Assembly: GCA_017307785.1 (NCBI GenBank)
Contig: JAFKGI010000048.1
Span: 1 to 54,963, forward strand
Reading direction: 5' to 3'
DNA: 54,963 nt
From: Vulcanimicrobiota bacterium
GTDB lineage: Bacteria; Vulcanimicrobiota; Xenobia; Xenobiales; JADMJV01
The notes under the pieces are model-generated. The model was not told the origin of the DNA, did not search any database, and was given only the letters and a program-made list of their open reading frames with translations. Position 1 is the first letter of the stretch; every line of letters begins with the position of its first letter. The position numbers and the translations under genes were made by a program. Positions 23,100 through 30,882 of the stretch are shown here, one piece after another.

Positions 23100-23852
23100 A
23101 TGAGAACCATCGCTTGTCTTCTTCTGCTGGCCGCTCCTCTGGCCGCGAAACCGCAGGTCCAGGCACGTCTTTTGTGCGACAAGACCGCATTGGTGCCCGG
23201 CCAAACCATTCGCCTGGGCGTGCTCCTGGAGCCGGGTGCCCACTGGCACACCTACTGGAAAAATGCGGGGGACTCCGGTCTCCCCAGTGAATTCACCTGG
23301 AAGCTGCCGGCCGGCTGGCAGCCAGGCGCTTTACTCTGGCCCCTTCCCGGACGCTTTGAAGCGATGGGGTCCGTGTTGTATGGCTATGACCAGCCCGCTC
23401 TGCACCAGATCAGCGTGCGCGTTCCGGCCGATCTCAAGCAGGGGCAAAATCTCAAGCTGGGAGTCCACGCCAGCTGGCTGGCGTGCAACGAGGAGACCTG
23501 CGTACCCGGGCAGGCTGACCTCACGCTGAGCCTGCCTGTCGCGGCCAATTCCAAGGCATCCGCCAGCAAGCCCCTGTTCGATGAACAGCAAGAGCCGGAG
23601 CCGATTCCCTCTGAGGTCACCCGTGCCGGCCAGGAACTGGTGCTCAAGACCAAATTTACCGACCAACTGACCACCTTCTTCCCGGACCCCGGCCTGCAGA
23701 TCGTCGATGCGGCGCCCCAGAAAGCAGACGGAGCCGGGTTACACTTGCAGGCCGCTGCGCGTTCAAAACCCTTAACGCGTCTGCAGGGTTTGCTGGTGGT
23801 AGGCGAAGGCAAATCTCGTAGAGGTTACACCGTAGACCAAGCGATTCCCTAA
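23100..23852 (+). CDS. Stand-alone DsbD N-terminal-type domain, periplasmic
   Basis: A 250-residue protein with a signal peptide (MRTIACLLLLAAPLAAKP). The body follows the DsbD alpha-domain pattern: LEPGAHWHTYWKNAGDSGLPSEFTW-LPAGW, WPLPGRFEAMG...YGYDQPAL, and the cysteine pair in WLACNEETCVPGQADL. The membrane and C-terminal thioredoxin parts of DsbD are absent, so it may act as a periplasmic thiol-electron shuttle or receive electrons from another membrane protein. It is 14 bases upstream of the redoxin gene, with which it probably works. Confidence 0.8.
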   Translation: MRTIACLLLLAAPLAAKPQVQARLLCDKTALVPGQTIRLGVLLEPGAHWHTYWKNAGDSGLPSEFTWKLPAGWQPGALLWPLPGRFEAMGSVLYGYDQPALHQISVRVPADLKQGQNLKLGVHASWLACNEETCVPGQADLTLSLPVAANSKASASKPLFDEQQEPEPIPSEVTRAGQELVLKTKFTDQLTTFFPDPGLQIVDAAPQKADGAGLHLQAAARSKPLTRLQGLLVVGEGKSRRGYTVDQAIP

Positions 23853-23866
23853 GGAGAAACTTAGAC

Positions 23867-24445
23867 ATGCAAAAAATTGCGCTAGGATTCCTGATGACAG
23901 CAGCCATGGTGCTGCCTTGCTTCAGCGACGCCAACGTGGGCCAGCCGGCCCCGGAATTTACCGCCGTCAGCAGCGCTGGCCAGACGGTCAAACTGAGTGA
24001 CTACAAAGGCAAATACGTGGTTCTGGAATGGACCAACAATCAGTGTCCTTTCGTCAAAGGCCAGTATGATTCGGGCAAGATGCAGGCCCAACAGAAAAAA
24101 TGGACGGGCCAGGGCGTCGTCTGGTTAAGCGTCTGTTCATCGGCCGAAGGCAAGCAGGGTTACCTCGACGCTGCCGGCACCAACCAGCTTCTCAAGGACA
24201 AAGGCGCCAGCCCGACCCTCTCGCTGTTGGATAAAACGGGCGCGGTGGGCCATCTTTACGGAGCCAAGACCACTCCCCACATGTTCGTCATCAACCCCGA
24301 GGGCAAGGTGATCTACAACGGAGCCATCGACGACCGCAAAGAAAAGAACTACGTCGACTCGGCTTTAACCGAAGCGCGCGCCGGCGGCACGGTTTCGGCC
24401 GACCAAACTCAGCCCTACGGCTGCAGCGTAAAGTACTCGGAGTAA
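23867..24445 (+). CDS. Exported thioredoxin-fold redoxin (AhpC/TSA-like)
   Basis: A 192-residue protein with a signal peptide (about 1-22) and a peroxiredoxin-like domain (VGQPAPEFTAVSSAGQTVKLSDYKGKYVVLEWTN). The active site is NNQCPFVKGQ with a single C60 rather than CxxC, as in the PRX-like1 group; a second cysteine, C186 in GCSVKY at the C-terminus, is the likely resolving or structural partner. It is cotranscribed with the DsbD-N protein. AGGAGA precedes the ATG. The 3' end overlaps the convergent kinase gene by 31 bases. Confidence 0.88.
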   Translation: MQKIALGFLMTAAMVLPCFSDANVGQPAPEFTAVSSAGQTVKLSDYKGKYVVLEWTNNQCPFVKGQYDSGKMQAQQKKWTGQGVVWLSVCSSAEGKQGYLDAAGTNQLLKDKGASPTLSLLDKTGAVGHLYGAKTTPHMFVINPEGKVIYNGAIDDRKEKNYVDSALTEARAGGTVSADQTQPYGCSVKYSE

Positions 24446-25293
24446 CCGCGTAGGAAGTCCAGAGCTGCCTGGGCGCTGCTGAAGCGATCCTCGGGCCGCT
24501 TGGCCAGCAGCTTCATTACCAGGGCGTCCACCCAGCCGGGCAGACTCGGATCGAGAGTGCCCGGACTGGGAGGCGTCTCCTGGAGTTGCTTGGTGATCAC
24601 GGCGGACATATCCAGCCCGGCGGGCACGGCCGGCTCACCGGTCAGCATTTCATAGACAATCAGGCCGGCGGAATATTGATCCGAAGCCGGTGTATTGATG
24701 CACATGAGACGTTCAGGTGCCATGTAGGCGGGCGTCCCGGCCACCGAGCTATCCAGCGTCTGGAAGGTGTTCTGGTGCACATTGCGCGAGAAGCCAAAGT
24801 CCAGTAAACGCAGGCGACCGTCTCGCTGCACCATCAAGTTCTCGGGTTTCAGATCGCGGTGCATGACCTCTTGGGAATGAGCATAGCTCAGAGCTTCCAA
24901 CAACTGCTCGCAATAACGCAAGGCCTCTGGCCGTGTCAGACGCCGGCTCATCAGACAGTTGCGCAGCGTCTCGCCGTCCACTTTCTCCATCACCATGTAG
25001 ACCTGACCTTGTACTTCGCCCCAGTCTTTCAGGCCGACGATGCCCGAATGAGACAGCTGGCGCATCAGCTTGATTTCCCGACCCATACGCGCGCTCGCGT
25101 CAGCGTCCGGGTTGGCCTTCATCAACTTGATGGCGCACGCTTTGCCCTTGTGACTGGCGTTGTAAACGACCGCCGTTCCGCCCCGACCCAGTTCCTCGTG
25201 CAGTGTGTAGCCGGGGATGCGCATTTCCGGTTGCGAGGTTCTGCGGCCGCGGCGGGCCCAGAGCAAGGACATCGGTAGCAGTGATTTGAGCAT
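24415..25293 (-). CDS. Hanks-type Ser/Thr protein kinase, soluble
   Basis: A 292-residue protein consisting almost only of a kinase domain (about 27-286). Glycine loop LGRGGTAVVY, ATP-binding K56 (CAIK), catalytic H145-R-D-L-K-P-E-N, D165-F-G and the APE-equivalent APERL are intact. The first 25 residues are basic and hydrophobic (MLKSLLPMSLLWARRGRR) but not a clear membrane helix; ATG codons inside this segment are alternative starts. No extracytoplasmic sensor domain is present. Confidence 0.92.
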   Translation of the reverse strand: MLKSLLPMSLLWARRGRRTSQPEMRIPGYTLHEELGRGGTAVVYNASHKGKACAIKLMKANPDADASARMGREIKLMRQLSHSGIVGLKDWGEVQGQVYMVMEKVDGETLRNCLMSRRLTRPEALRYCEQLLEALSYAHSQEVMHRDLKPENLMVQRDGRLRLLDFGFSRNVHQNTFQTLDSSVAGTPAYMAPERLMCINTPASDQYSAGLIVYEMLTGEPAVPAGLDMSAVITKQLQETPPSPGTLDPSLPGWVDALVMKLLAKRPEDRFSSAQAALDFLRGYSEYFTLQP

Positions 25294-25428
25294 ATCTCAT
25301 TCAAGCTCATCCGCGCTGCCCATCACAAAAGCCATATGTGCCCAAGCTCGTTGAGCAAATAGAGCCCCCGGACCCCCTACAAATATCTCCTTAAGCTTCC
25401 TTTCAGCCTGCCGACTTATCCTCAGTCC

Positions 25429-25485
25429 ATGATCCGCTGCAGTTGGGCCACCAGCACCCCCAAGCCAGTCCCCGCGACCAGGTGA
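25429..25485 (+). CDS. Possible 18-residue leader peptide
   Basis: The reading frame MIRCSWATSTPKPVPATR runs from an ATG at 25429 to a TGA at 25483-25485 that overlaps the GTG start (25482) of the next gene as GTGA. A TATCCT box (25417-25422) is 6 bases before the ATG, the same geometry as at the leaderless 1553-residue gene, though no -35 box is visible. It may couple translation of the following gene; chance remains possible. Confidence 0.3.
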   Translation: MIRCSWATSTPKPVPATR

Positions 25486-25847
25486 CGACCTTTGTTTGTA
25501 CCGACCAGCAGCATCGGGGTCTCATCCAGGACGTCCGCTCCCATTTGAGCGACGACCTCCGCAAAAAGCCCTACCGCGGCAATCCCAATCCCGTGGCCGG
25601 TCACTGCTACGTCGCCAGCGAAGCTCTCTTTCATCGCCTGGGCGGCAAGTCGGCAGGCTGGACTCCTCAGAGCATCCAACACGAAGGTGGTCCCCACTGG
25701 TATCTGAAAAATCAGGACGGGACCATCCTGGATCCGACCGCAGATCAATTTGAAACCCCGGTTCCTTACGACCAGGGCCGCGGCTGCGGATTCCTGACCC
25801 GGCAGCCCTCCGCACGTACGCAGAGCGTTCTCGACCAACTGGCCTGA
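25482..25847 (+). CDS. Conserved hypothetical protein with GHCYVASEA motif
   Basis: A 121-residue protein from the GTG at 25482 (a TTG at 25443 is an alternative). The core GHCYVASEALFHRLGGK, WTPQSIQHEGGPHWYL and ILDPTADQFETPVPYD looks like a small conserved family seen in phages and bacteria. The arrangement of one Cys, then His, then Asp in these three blocks would fit a papain-like/transglutaminase-type fold, but this is inference. Its last 16 codons and stop are part of a perfect 48-bp tandem duplication. Confidence 0.65.
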   Translation: MTTFVCTDQQHRGLIQDVRSHLSDDLRKKPYRGNPNPVAGHCYVASEALFHRLGGKSAGWTPQSIQHEGGPHWYLKNQDGTILDPTADQFETPVPYDQGRGCGFLTRQPSARTQSVLDQLA

Positions 25848-25896
25848 CGGCAGCCCTCCGCACGTACGCAGAGCGTTCTCGACCAACTGGCCTGAC
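25801..25896. repeat. Perfect 48-bp tandem duplication across a stop codon
   Basis: Copy 1 is 25801-25848 and copy 2 is 25849-25896, identical at all 48 positions; a further GGCAG follows. The unit holds the last 15 codons and the TGA of the upstream gene plus one base on each side. Because 48 is 16 codons, the second copy keeps the frame but is behind the stop. Confidence 0.95.
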
Positions 25897-25933
25897 GGCA
25901 GGCTCCCGGGCCGGGGCTGCGAACCGCATAGAA

Positions 25934-27628
25934 GTGGCTATTCGAAACAACCTTACGAAAGCGTCGCTGGCGCTGGCTTTGAGCCTGCCGGTGCTCGCCA
26001 AAGACGCGGATATCGCCCGCGCCCTGAAACAATACCAGCAACCCGCCCAGCGCGCTCAGGCCCTGAAGACCTTCTCGACAGCCATGTACAGTCTGGAGAA
26101 TGCAAAATTGCGCGAGCAAGTTTGTTCGGCCCTGACGCAGCGACTGAAGACCAGCAAAAATCCCAAGGAGCGGCGCGAGCTGGCCATGCTGCTGGAAAGC
26201 TATTTGAGTCACGCCAAGACGCCCTCGTCGTGCTTTCCACCGGTCGAACCGCTGTTGCTCGACCCGGACGAGCAAATTCGCCATCCGCTCTGGTTGGCGT
26301 TCTATCAACAGGCCAGCCAGCCACATCTCACTCCCCAACTGGACGACCGGTTGTTGGCTCTGGTCCAGCATAAAGACCTGAAGATTCGTCTGGAGGCCCT
26401 CAACTGGGCCAACGAAGCCAGCCAGAACCGCCAGTTGGTCATGGGTGCTCCGCCCAGCGCTCTGGGACGCAAGGTCCTGCCAATCCAGCTGCAGCTCAGC
26501 GAGGATCCCAATTCCGACCTGCGCAACATGGCAATCTATGGCTGCTTCCAACAGATCGAGAACGCTCCCGAGCAAGTAATCGAGGTGGCCCGTAAGCACC
26601 TGAGCGATACGCACGCGGCCACTCGCTCGCTGGTGCTGGACTTTCTGCAGCAGGCGGCCTTACGAGATGACAAAATCTGCAGGCTGCAACCGGATGTTCT
26701 GGAGCGCTTTCGAGAGAATCCTCAAAGCAGCGACTTCCCCAAGGTGCCTGACGCCGAACTCGGGCCGGACGCCAGCCCTCCCCTGAACGAACGGTATCGC
26801 CTGGTGCAGGTTGCCGCCGCTATGGGACCCTTGCCCGAGGATGCCTGGAAGTATCTTCAAGAAGTCGCCGTCAAGGAAGTCCCCCCCGAACTGCTCTACA
26901 ACCTGGCTCGCCAGCAGGGCAAGGCGGCCCGTCCCCTGCTGGCCAAGATCCTGACCCAGGAAAACTTCGCCCTGGCGGCCGACGTGCTGGCGGAGTGCGG
27001 GCTACCCGACGAATTGGTTGCACCCGTTGTTTTGGAACTCCAGAAGCGCCATAAGGACACGAACACAGAGCAAGCGAACCAGACCGCCAGCCTGATCCTC
27101 AGCCTGGCCGACCGTCCCCAGGCGGCCGCCGCCGAGGCCTTCCTGTCCAGCACTCATCCGCAGATTGTGGCCGCGGCCGCCTATATGGTGGCCCGCCATC
27201 AGCCGCGCACCGCCGCCGCCCTTCAAGCCGCGCACGCCCTCACTCAGGTGGACTGGAAAATCGCCTTCCAGGGGGGGACGACCATGCTTGCCGCCGTGGA
27301 CCGACTCCACCCCGAGCAGAAGCTGGACCTGGCCAAATTGGAGGGCACCACCGTCGACGTGGATTTGTTGCTGAAGTGGCTGCTGGCCCAACAGGAAAGC
27401 AAGAAATTGCCTCAATTTGTAGAGGAATACGCGCGAGGAGCGGCCCTGAGCGGGCGTATCGATCCGGGAGTTGGTAGTGACGTATTGATCTTGGAAATGA
27501 AGTGGATCATCGCTCACAAGTCGCAAATCTGCGAACCCGGCGTCCGTCGCCTGCTCTACCACCACGACGCCCGAGTGGTGGAGCAGGCTAGAGTGACGTT
27601 AGCGGCAATCGGCAAAAGCGAGCAATAA
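25934..27628 (+). CDS. Exported HEAT/armadillo-like helical repeat protein
   Basis: A 564-residue protein starting with GTG, with a signal peptide (MAIRNNLTKASLALALSLPVLA, cleavage about 22). The rest is a run of paired helices typical of HEAT-type solenoids, for example LREQVCSALTQRLKTSKNPKERRELAMLL, IRLEALNWANEA, and ATRSLVLDFLQQAALRDD. Such solenoids usually hold protein partners. No enzyme motif is seen and no clear ribosome binding site precedes the GTG. Confidence 0.7.
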   Translation: MAIRNNLTKASLALALSLPVLAKDADIARALKQYQQPAQRAQALKTFSTAMYSLENAKLREQVCSALTQRLKTSKNPKERRELAMLLESYLSHAKTPSSCFPPVEPLLLDPDEQIRHPLWLAFYQQASQPHLTPQLDDRLLALVQHKDLKIRLEALNWANEASQNRQLVMGAPPSALGRKVLPIQLQLSEDPNSDLRNMAIYGCFQQIENAPEQVIEVARKHLSDTHAATRSLVLDFLQQAALRDDKICRLQPDVLERFRENPQSSDFPKVPDAELGPDASPPLNERYRLVQVAAAMGPLPEDAWKYLQEVAVKEVPPELLYNLARQQGKAARPLLAKILTQENFALAADVLAECGLPDELVAPVVLELQKRHKDTNTEQANQTASLILSLADRPQAAAAEAFLSSTHPQIVAAAAYMVARHQPRTAAALQAAHALTQVDWKIAFQGGTTMLAAVDRLHPEQKLDLAKLEGTTVDVDLLLKWLLAQQESKKLPQFVEEYARGAALSGRIDPGVGSDVLILEMKWIIAHKSQICEPGVRRLLYHHDARVVEQARVTLAAIGKSEQ

Positions 27629-27723
27629 CCTGGAAATATTGTTCACACTCCGGCAACAACTTCCGTATTCAGAAAACTTTCAGGTCGTGCCACAGTGAAA
27701 GCATCCCCCTGAGGAGGCTTCCC

Positions 27724-28905
27724 GTGACCGCAATCCCCAAACAGTCCAGCAGCAGCACCCGTCGTTCCCACTCCAGCGGAACAACTCGGAGCACTTCTCG
27801 CACGCGAGGCACTACCAGCGGACGGCAAACCCAGAAGCAGCCAACCAGGAAAGCCGACCAGGCGAGAGTTTCTCAGGATGTTTCGGCCCAGTCGAACGTC
27901 AAGCAAGTGCCGAACTTTCAGTCCTGGGCCAGCCCCAACGCGGCTAAAAGCAGCGAGCTCAAGCCGCTCTCGGGAGACAGCATGGGTCGCAAAGATAAGG
28001 GCGACAACGTCAAGCAGCTCCAGGAGCACCTCAACAAGTCCGGCGCCAAGCTGGAAGCCGACGGAAACTTTGGACCCGCCACCCAGAAAGCCGTGCGCAA
28101 GTTTCAGCGCCAGAACAATTTGACCGTCGACGGCAAGGTTGGACCGGAGACGATGGGAGCTCTAAACAAGGGCCTTTCCCTGCAGAAGCCCGAGTCGAAA
28201 GCCGGTCCCGAGGACAAGAAGGCGGATCCCCAAGCAAAGAAAGCCGAACCGGCGCAGAAGCCCGAAGAGGCCAAGAAGGCTGACCCCGGAGCCAAGAAGG
28301 CTCAAGGTCTCCCGCAACTGGCGGGCAAGAACCTGACGCCCCAGGAAAAATACGACCACTACGCTGCGATGGTCCAGGCCGCCGGCGGCAAGATCGACCC
28401 CAGCAAGCCCACCGTGCTAGGCTTACGAGGCCTGGGCGTGGACGGCCAGCGCCACGATTCCGGCCGCAACACCGGCTCCAACGACGACACCTTTGTGGTG
28501 CTCGGTCGCGACAAAAAAGGTCAACCGACCGTCACCGAACTCTCCGGAGCCACCCATGCGGCCACCGCCAAAGGCAGCGTAGCCGGCGGTGTGGCCCAGC
28601 TCCGTCCTGGAAACTACGACGTCTCCCGCCGCCACGACTACAAAGGGCACGAGGCCTGGGCCGTTAACGGTGGCGGCAATGTTCCCGTTTATCGCGACAG
28701 CAACCGGGACGGTAGAATCTCCGATGCCGAAAAGGCCAACGCCGTGAAGAAGGGCACGACCGGAGACGCGATCCTCTTCCACTGGGATCGCAACGCCTCG
28801 ATCGGCTGCCAGACGCTTCCGGTCAGCCAGCTCAACAAACTGAAAGCCGCCGTCAACGGCGGCAACTTCAACTACACCCTGCTCGACGCCAACCAGGCTC
28901 AGTGA
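27724..28905 (+). CDS. Peptidoglycan-binding protein with EF-hand loop and C-terminal cysteine domain
   Basis: A 393-residue protein. Residues 1-50 are Ser/Thr/Arg-rich and contain no Sec signal. Residues 88-150 form a PG_binding_1 domain (GDNVKQLQEHLNKSGAKLEADGNFGPATQKAVRKFQ). A Lys/Ala/Pro linker with repeated KKA-D/E-P follows (about 155-198), then a C-terminal domain (about 205-393) with a perfect 12-residue EF-hand loop DSNRDGRISDAE and the block SIGCQTLP, whose Ser-x-Gly-Cys resembles the active site of L,D-transpeptidase-like or related cell-wall enzymes. GGAGG stands 6 bases before the GTG start. It probably acts on or at the cell wall. Confidence 0.75.
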   Translation: MTAIPKQSSSSTRRSHSSGTTRSTSRTRGTTSGRQTQKQPTRKADQARVSQDVSAQSNVKQVPNFQSWASPNAAKSSELKPLSGDSMGRKDKGDNVKQLQEHLNKSGAKLEADGNFGPATQKAVRKFQRQNNLTVDGKVGPETMGALNKGLSLQKPESKAGPEDKKADPQAKKAEPAQKPEEAKKADPGAKKAQGLPQLAGKNLTPQEKYDHYAAMVQAAGGKIDPSKPTVLGLRGLGVDGQRHDSGRNTGSNDDTFVVLGRDKKGQPTVTELSGATHAATAKGSVAGGVAQLRPGNYDVSRRHDYKGHEAWAVNGGGNVPVYRDSNRDGRISDAEKANAVKKGTTGDAILFHWDRNASIGCQTLPVSQLNKLKAAVNGGNFNYTLLDANQAQ

Positions 28906-28906
28906 C

Positions 28907-29371
28907 CTAGATAGCGGCCAGGGCTGCTCCGACGGCTGCACCCAAGAGCGGGCCTCCGCCAAGGTAGCTGGTGATGGCCACGGTGGCAGGGCCGGCGAAG
29001 GCGCCGTTCAGGGCTCCCAGTCCGCCACCGAAGGCTCCACCCATGATGCCGCCCAAGATCGGAAAGCCGTCTTTTCTGGCTTCTCGCGAGGTGGCAATGG
29101 CGCCGGTGACGGCACCTCCGACCATTCCAGTGCCGGCTCCGTAGACGGTGGCCCAACCGAGGCTGCCGTGGGAAGCGTGGGTCGTGACCAGGCCCCGAAG
29201 CGCGCCGCTAACAACGCGAGGAATCAATTGTTGGGCATCGTAGCGCGAAGACTTCTTCGGCAAGGTGATCTCCACTTTGTCTTGCGGAGCCGGGCTCTCG
29301 GCCGGCGGCTTGGGCTGTTCGGGGGTGTTCAGCGCGCGCAAGTTGGGGGTGGGTGCGGATTGAATCTTCAT
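28907..29371 (-). CDS. Glycine-zipper membrane-active protein
   Basis: A 154-residue protein. Its first 55 residues are Pro/Ala/Lys-rich (MKIQSAPTPNLRALNTPEQ, then PAPQDKVEITLPKK) and the last 90 residues are strongly Gly/Ala-rich hydrophobic (GAGTGMVGGAVTGAIA, GGIMGGAFGGGLGALNGAF), as in glycine-zipper proteins that insert into membranes. The ATG at 29371 has GGAG 8 bases upstream; the open frame farther back is not used. There is no Sec signal. It ends 1 base from the convergent PG-binding gene. Confidence 0.65.
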   Translation of the reverse strand: MKIQSAPTPNLRALNTPEQPKPPAESPAPQDKVEITLPKKSSRYDAQQLIPRVVSGALRGLVTTHASHGSLGWATVYGAGTGMVGGAVTGAIATSREARKDGFPILGGIMGGAFGGGLGALNGAFAGPATVAITSYLGGGPLLGAAVGAALAAI

Positions 29372-29455
29372 CAGTTTGCTCCTCTGCCTTGCAGACGGCT
29401 CACGACCGCTGCTCTTGAGGCAGAGCATAGAGATTCGCCATGAAAGTTTGCTGAA

Positions 29456-30124
29456 TCAATCCATCAGGCGGTGGAAGCAATCGACCAGACGCTGGCCGGC
29501 TTCCTCCAGGTCCACTCCAAAAGCCATCAATCCATCCTGGTGCCCTCCCATAACGAACACCCCGTCCTCACAACCCTGATCCAGAAGATGCCCAATGGCC
29601 CAGGCCATTTCGGGCTTGCCTGCCTCGGCCTGGGGATGAGTCGTCGGGATGCGCATATAGAGCGCCTGCCACATGACTGGATGGTGCACGTGAATCACAG
29701 CACGCGCCTGTGGGCGTCCCTCATACACGGCGGCGTGACTTAGGGATTCGGAAGAAGCTCGGCACGGTCCCCGGCACTCCAGCCAGTTCCCCTCGTAGTT
29801 CCAGGCCGTCACCTGAGTGAAGTCCGTTGGACTCAGACGCTTCTTGCAACCGGTGCCCGTGCCCGAGATAAAAAACGGCTCGTGGCCCTCGACTCGGCAA
29901 CTCAAGTTGCCGAAGCCTATCCCCCGCTCGTCCATTCCGACCAGGTCGAGTTTGTAGAGTTCTTCCCGCCAGTGCAACAATCGCTGCATGTGCGGCCCGC
30001 TGGTGGCGGGCGCTTCCTGCCAACGGCAATCAAAGAGAATCGAGCCCGTCTCGGGCTGCGGAACGACCACCTCTTGAGGCTGGCTAACCCACGGAGTCCA
30101 CCAACCTGGCCTCGCGCTGTCCAC
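29456..30124 (-). CDS. Class II aldolase/adducin-fold protein
   Basis: A 222-residue protein with the family order GNLSCR, FFISGTGTGC, then the zinc-site block AVIHVHHPVMW (two His) and a later VMGGHQDGLMAFG (third His). Family members are zinc-dependent aldolases or epimerases acting on sugar phosphates, plus dehydratases such as MtnB. The start is a GTG; an internal ATG at the MQRLLHWREEL block is an alternative. The substrate is unknown. Confidence 0.8.
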   Translation of the reverse strand: MDSARPGWWTPWVSQPQEVVVPQPETGSILFDCRWQEAPATSGPHMQRLLHWREELYKLDLVGMDERGIGFGNLSCRVEGHEPFFISGTGTGCKKRLSPTDFTQVTAWNYEGNWLECRGPCRASSESLSHAAVYEGRPQARAVIHVHHPVMWQALYMRIPTTHPQAEAGKPEMAWAIGHLLDQGCEDGVFVMGGHQDGLMAFGVDLEEAGQRLVDCFHRLMD

Positions 30125-30183
30125 ATGATCATCTTTCCCTGAAAGACGGACTTCGGACCCCCCATACAGAAAATTCCAGTCCG

Positions 30184-30408
30184 ATGAAAGACCACATCCA
30201 CGCCCAAATCCAAAGCGCGACCGAGCCCGACCAGGTGCGGAAAATGCTCCGCGAGATGGAGAAGGCTCGTCCCGCCACCCGCTGTGCCGCCACCTGTCAT
30301 CAGCATCACGGTCAGGTCCACGGACTCTATCGCCAGCTCACCCGTCAGCGTATGCACGAAGTCCAGGAGCCCTCGCTGGCCGACGTGATTCGCCGCTTGT
30401 TCTCATAA
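30184..30408 (+). CDS. Small Cys/His-rich protein, unknown
   Basis: A 74-residue reading frame with charged helices and a metal-site-like cluster C34-x3-C38-H39-x-H41-H42-x3-H46. It is divergent from the aldolase-like gene (59-bp gap) and overlaps the thioesterase gene by 6 bases at its 3' end, like most convergent pairs here. There is no ribosome binding site, and coding status is not proved. Confidence 0.4.
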   Translation: MKDHIHAQIQSATEPDQVRKMLREMEKARPATRCAATCHQHHGQVHGLYRQLTRQRMHEVQEPSLADVIRRLFS

Positions 30409-30882
30409 GATCAGGCAAGTGGCGGTGGCGTGCGCCACCAGCTTTCCGTCGGCGTTGAAGATCTTGGCTTCGCCGGTGGCCTGTCGGCTCCCCAGGTAGA
30501 GAACTTCGCCGACACAACGGGCCTCGCCGGTGCCTTTGAGCAGCGGACGCACGAAGTTCGTCTTCAACTCCAGGGTGGTATAGCCGGCACCCGCGGGCAG
30601 CTGAGAGTGCACCGCGCAACCAATGGCCGAGTCGCAAACCGTGGCCAGAACCCCGCCATGCACCGTGCCGATGGGATTGTATTGGAACTCTTCCGGGTGG
30701 AAGACAAAAACGGCACGGCCCGGCTCGATGGTTTCCAAGCGGAAACCCAGGGCGGCCGTGACCGGCGGGGCCGGCAATTCTCCGGCCATCATTTTGCGCA
30801 GGAATTCAATTCCGCTCAACTGGCGCAACTGCGCCAACGCCTCGCCGGTCGATTCCCACTCATAGCTACGTTGATTCTTCAT
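30403..30882 (-). CDS. PaaI-type hotdog-fold thioesterase
   Basis: A 159-residue protein with NPIGTVHGGVLATVCDSAIGCAVHS, the active-site helix of PaaI/YbgC-like acyl-CoA thioesterases, and the later LELKTNFVRPLLKGTG. The ATG at 30882 is chosen because it overlaps the upstream stop as ATGA, meaning translational coupling to the hydrolase-membrane protein. It would hydrolyse acyl- or aryl-CoA thioesters; the substrate is unknown. Confidence 0.9.
   Translation of the reverse strand: MKNQRSYEWESTGEALAQLRQLSGIEFLRKMMAGELPAPPVTAALGFRLETIEPGRAVFVFHPEEFQYNPIGTVHGGVLATVCDSAIGCAVHSQLPAGAGYTTLELKTNFVRPLLKGTGEARCVGEVLYLGSRQATGEAKIFNADGKLVAHATATCLIL

Noticed and set aside
25422..25886. Minus-strand frame with a repeated VENALRTCGGLP motif
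   Set aside because: The repeat is only the reverse reading of the 48-bp DNA duplication; the plus-strand gene has a conserved core.
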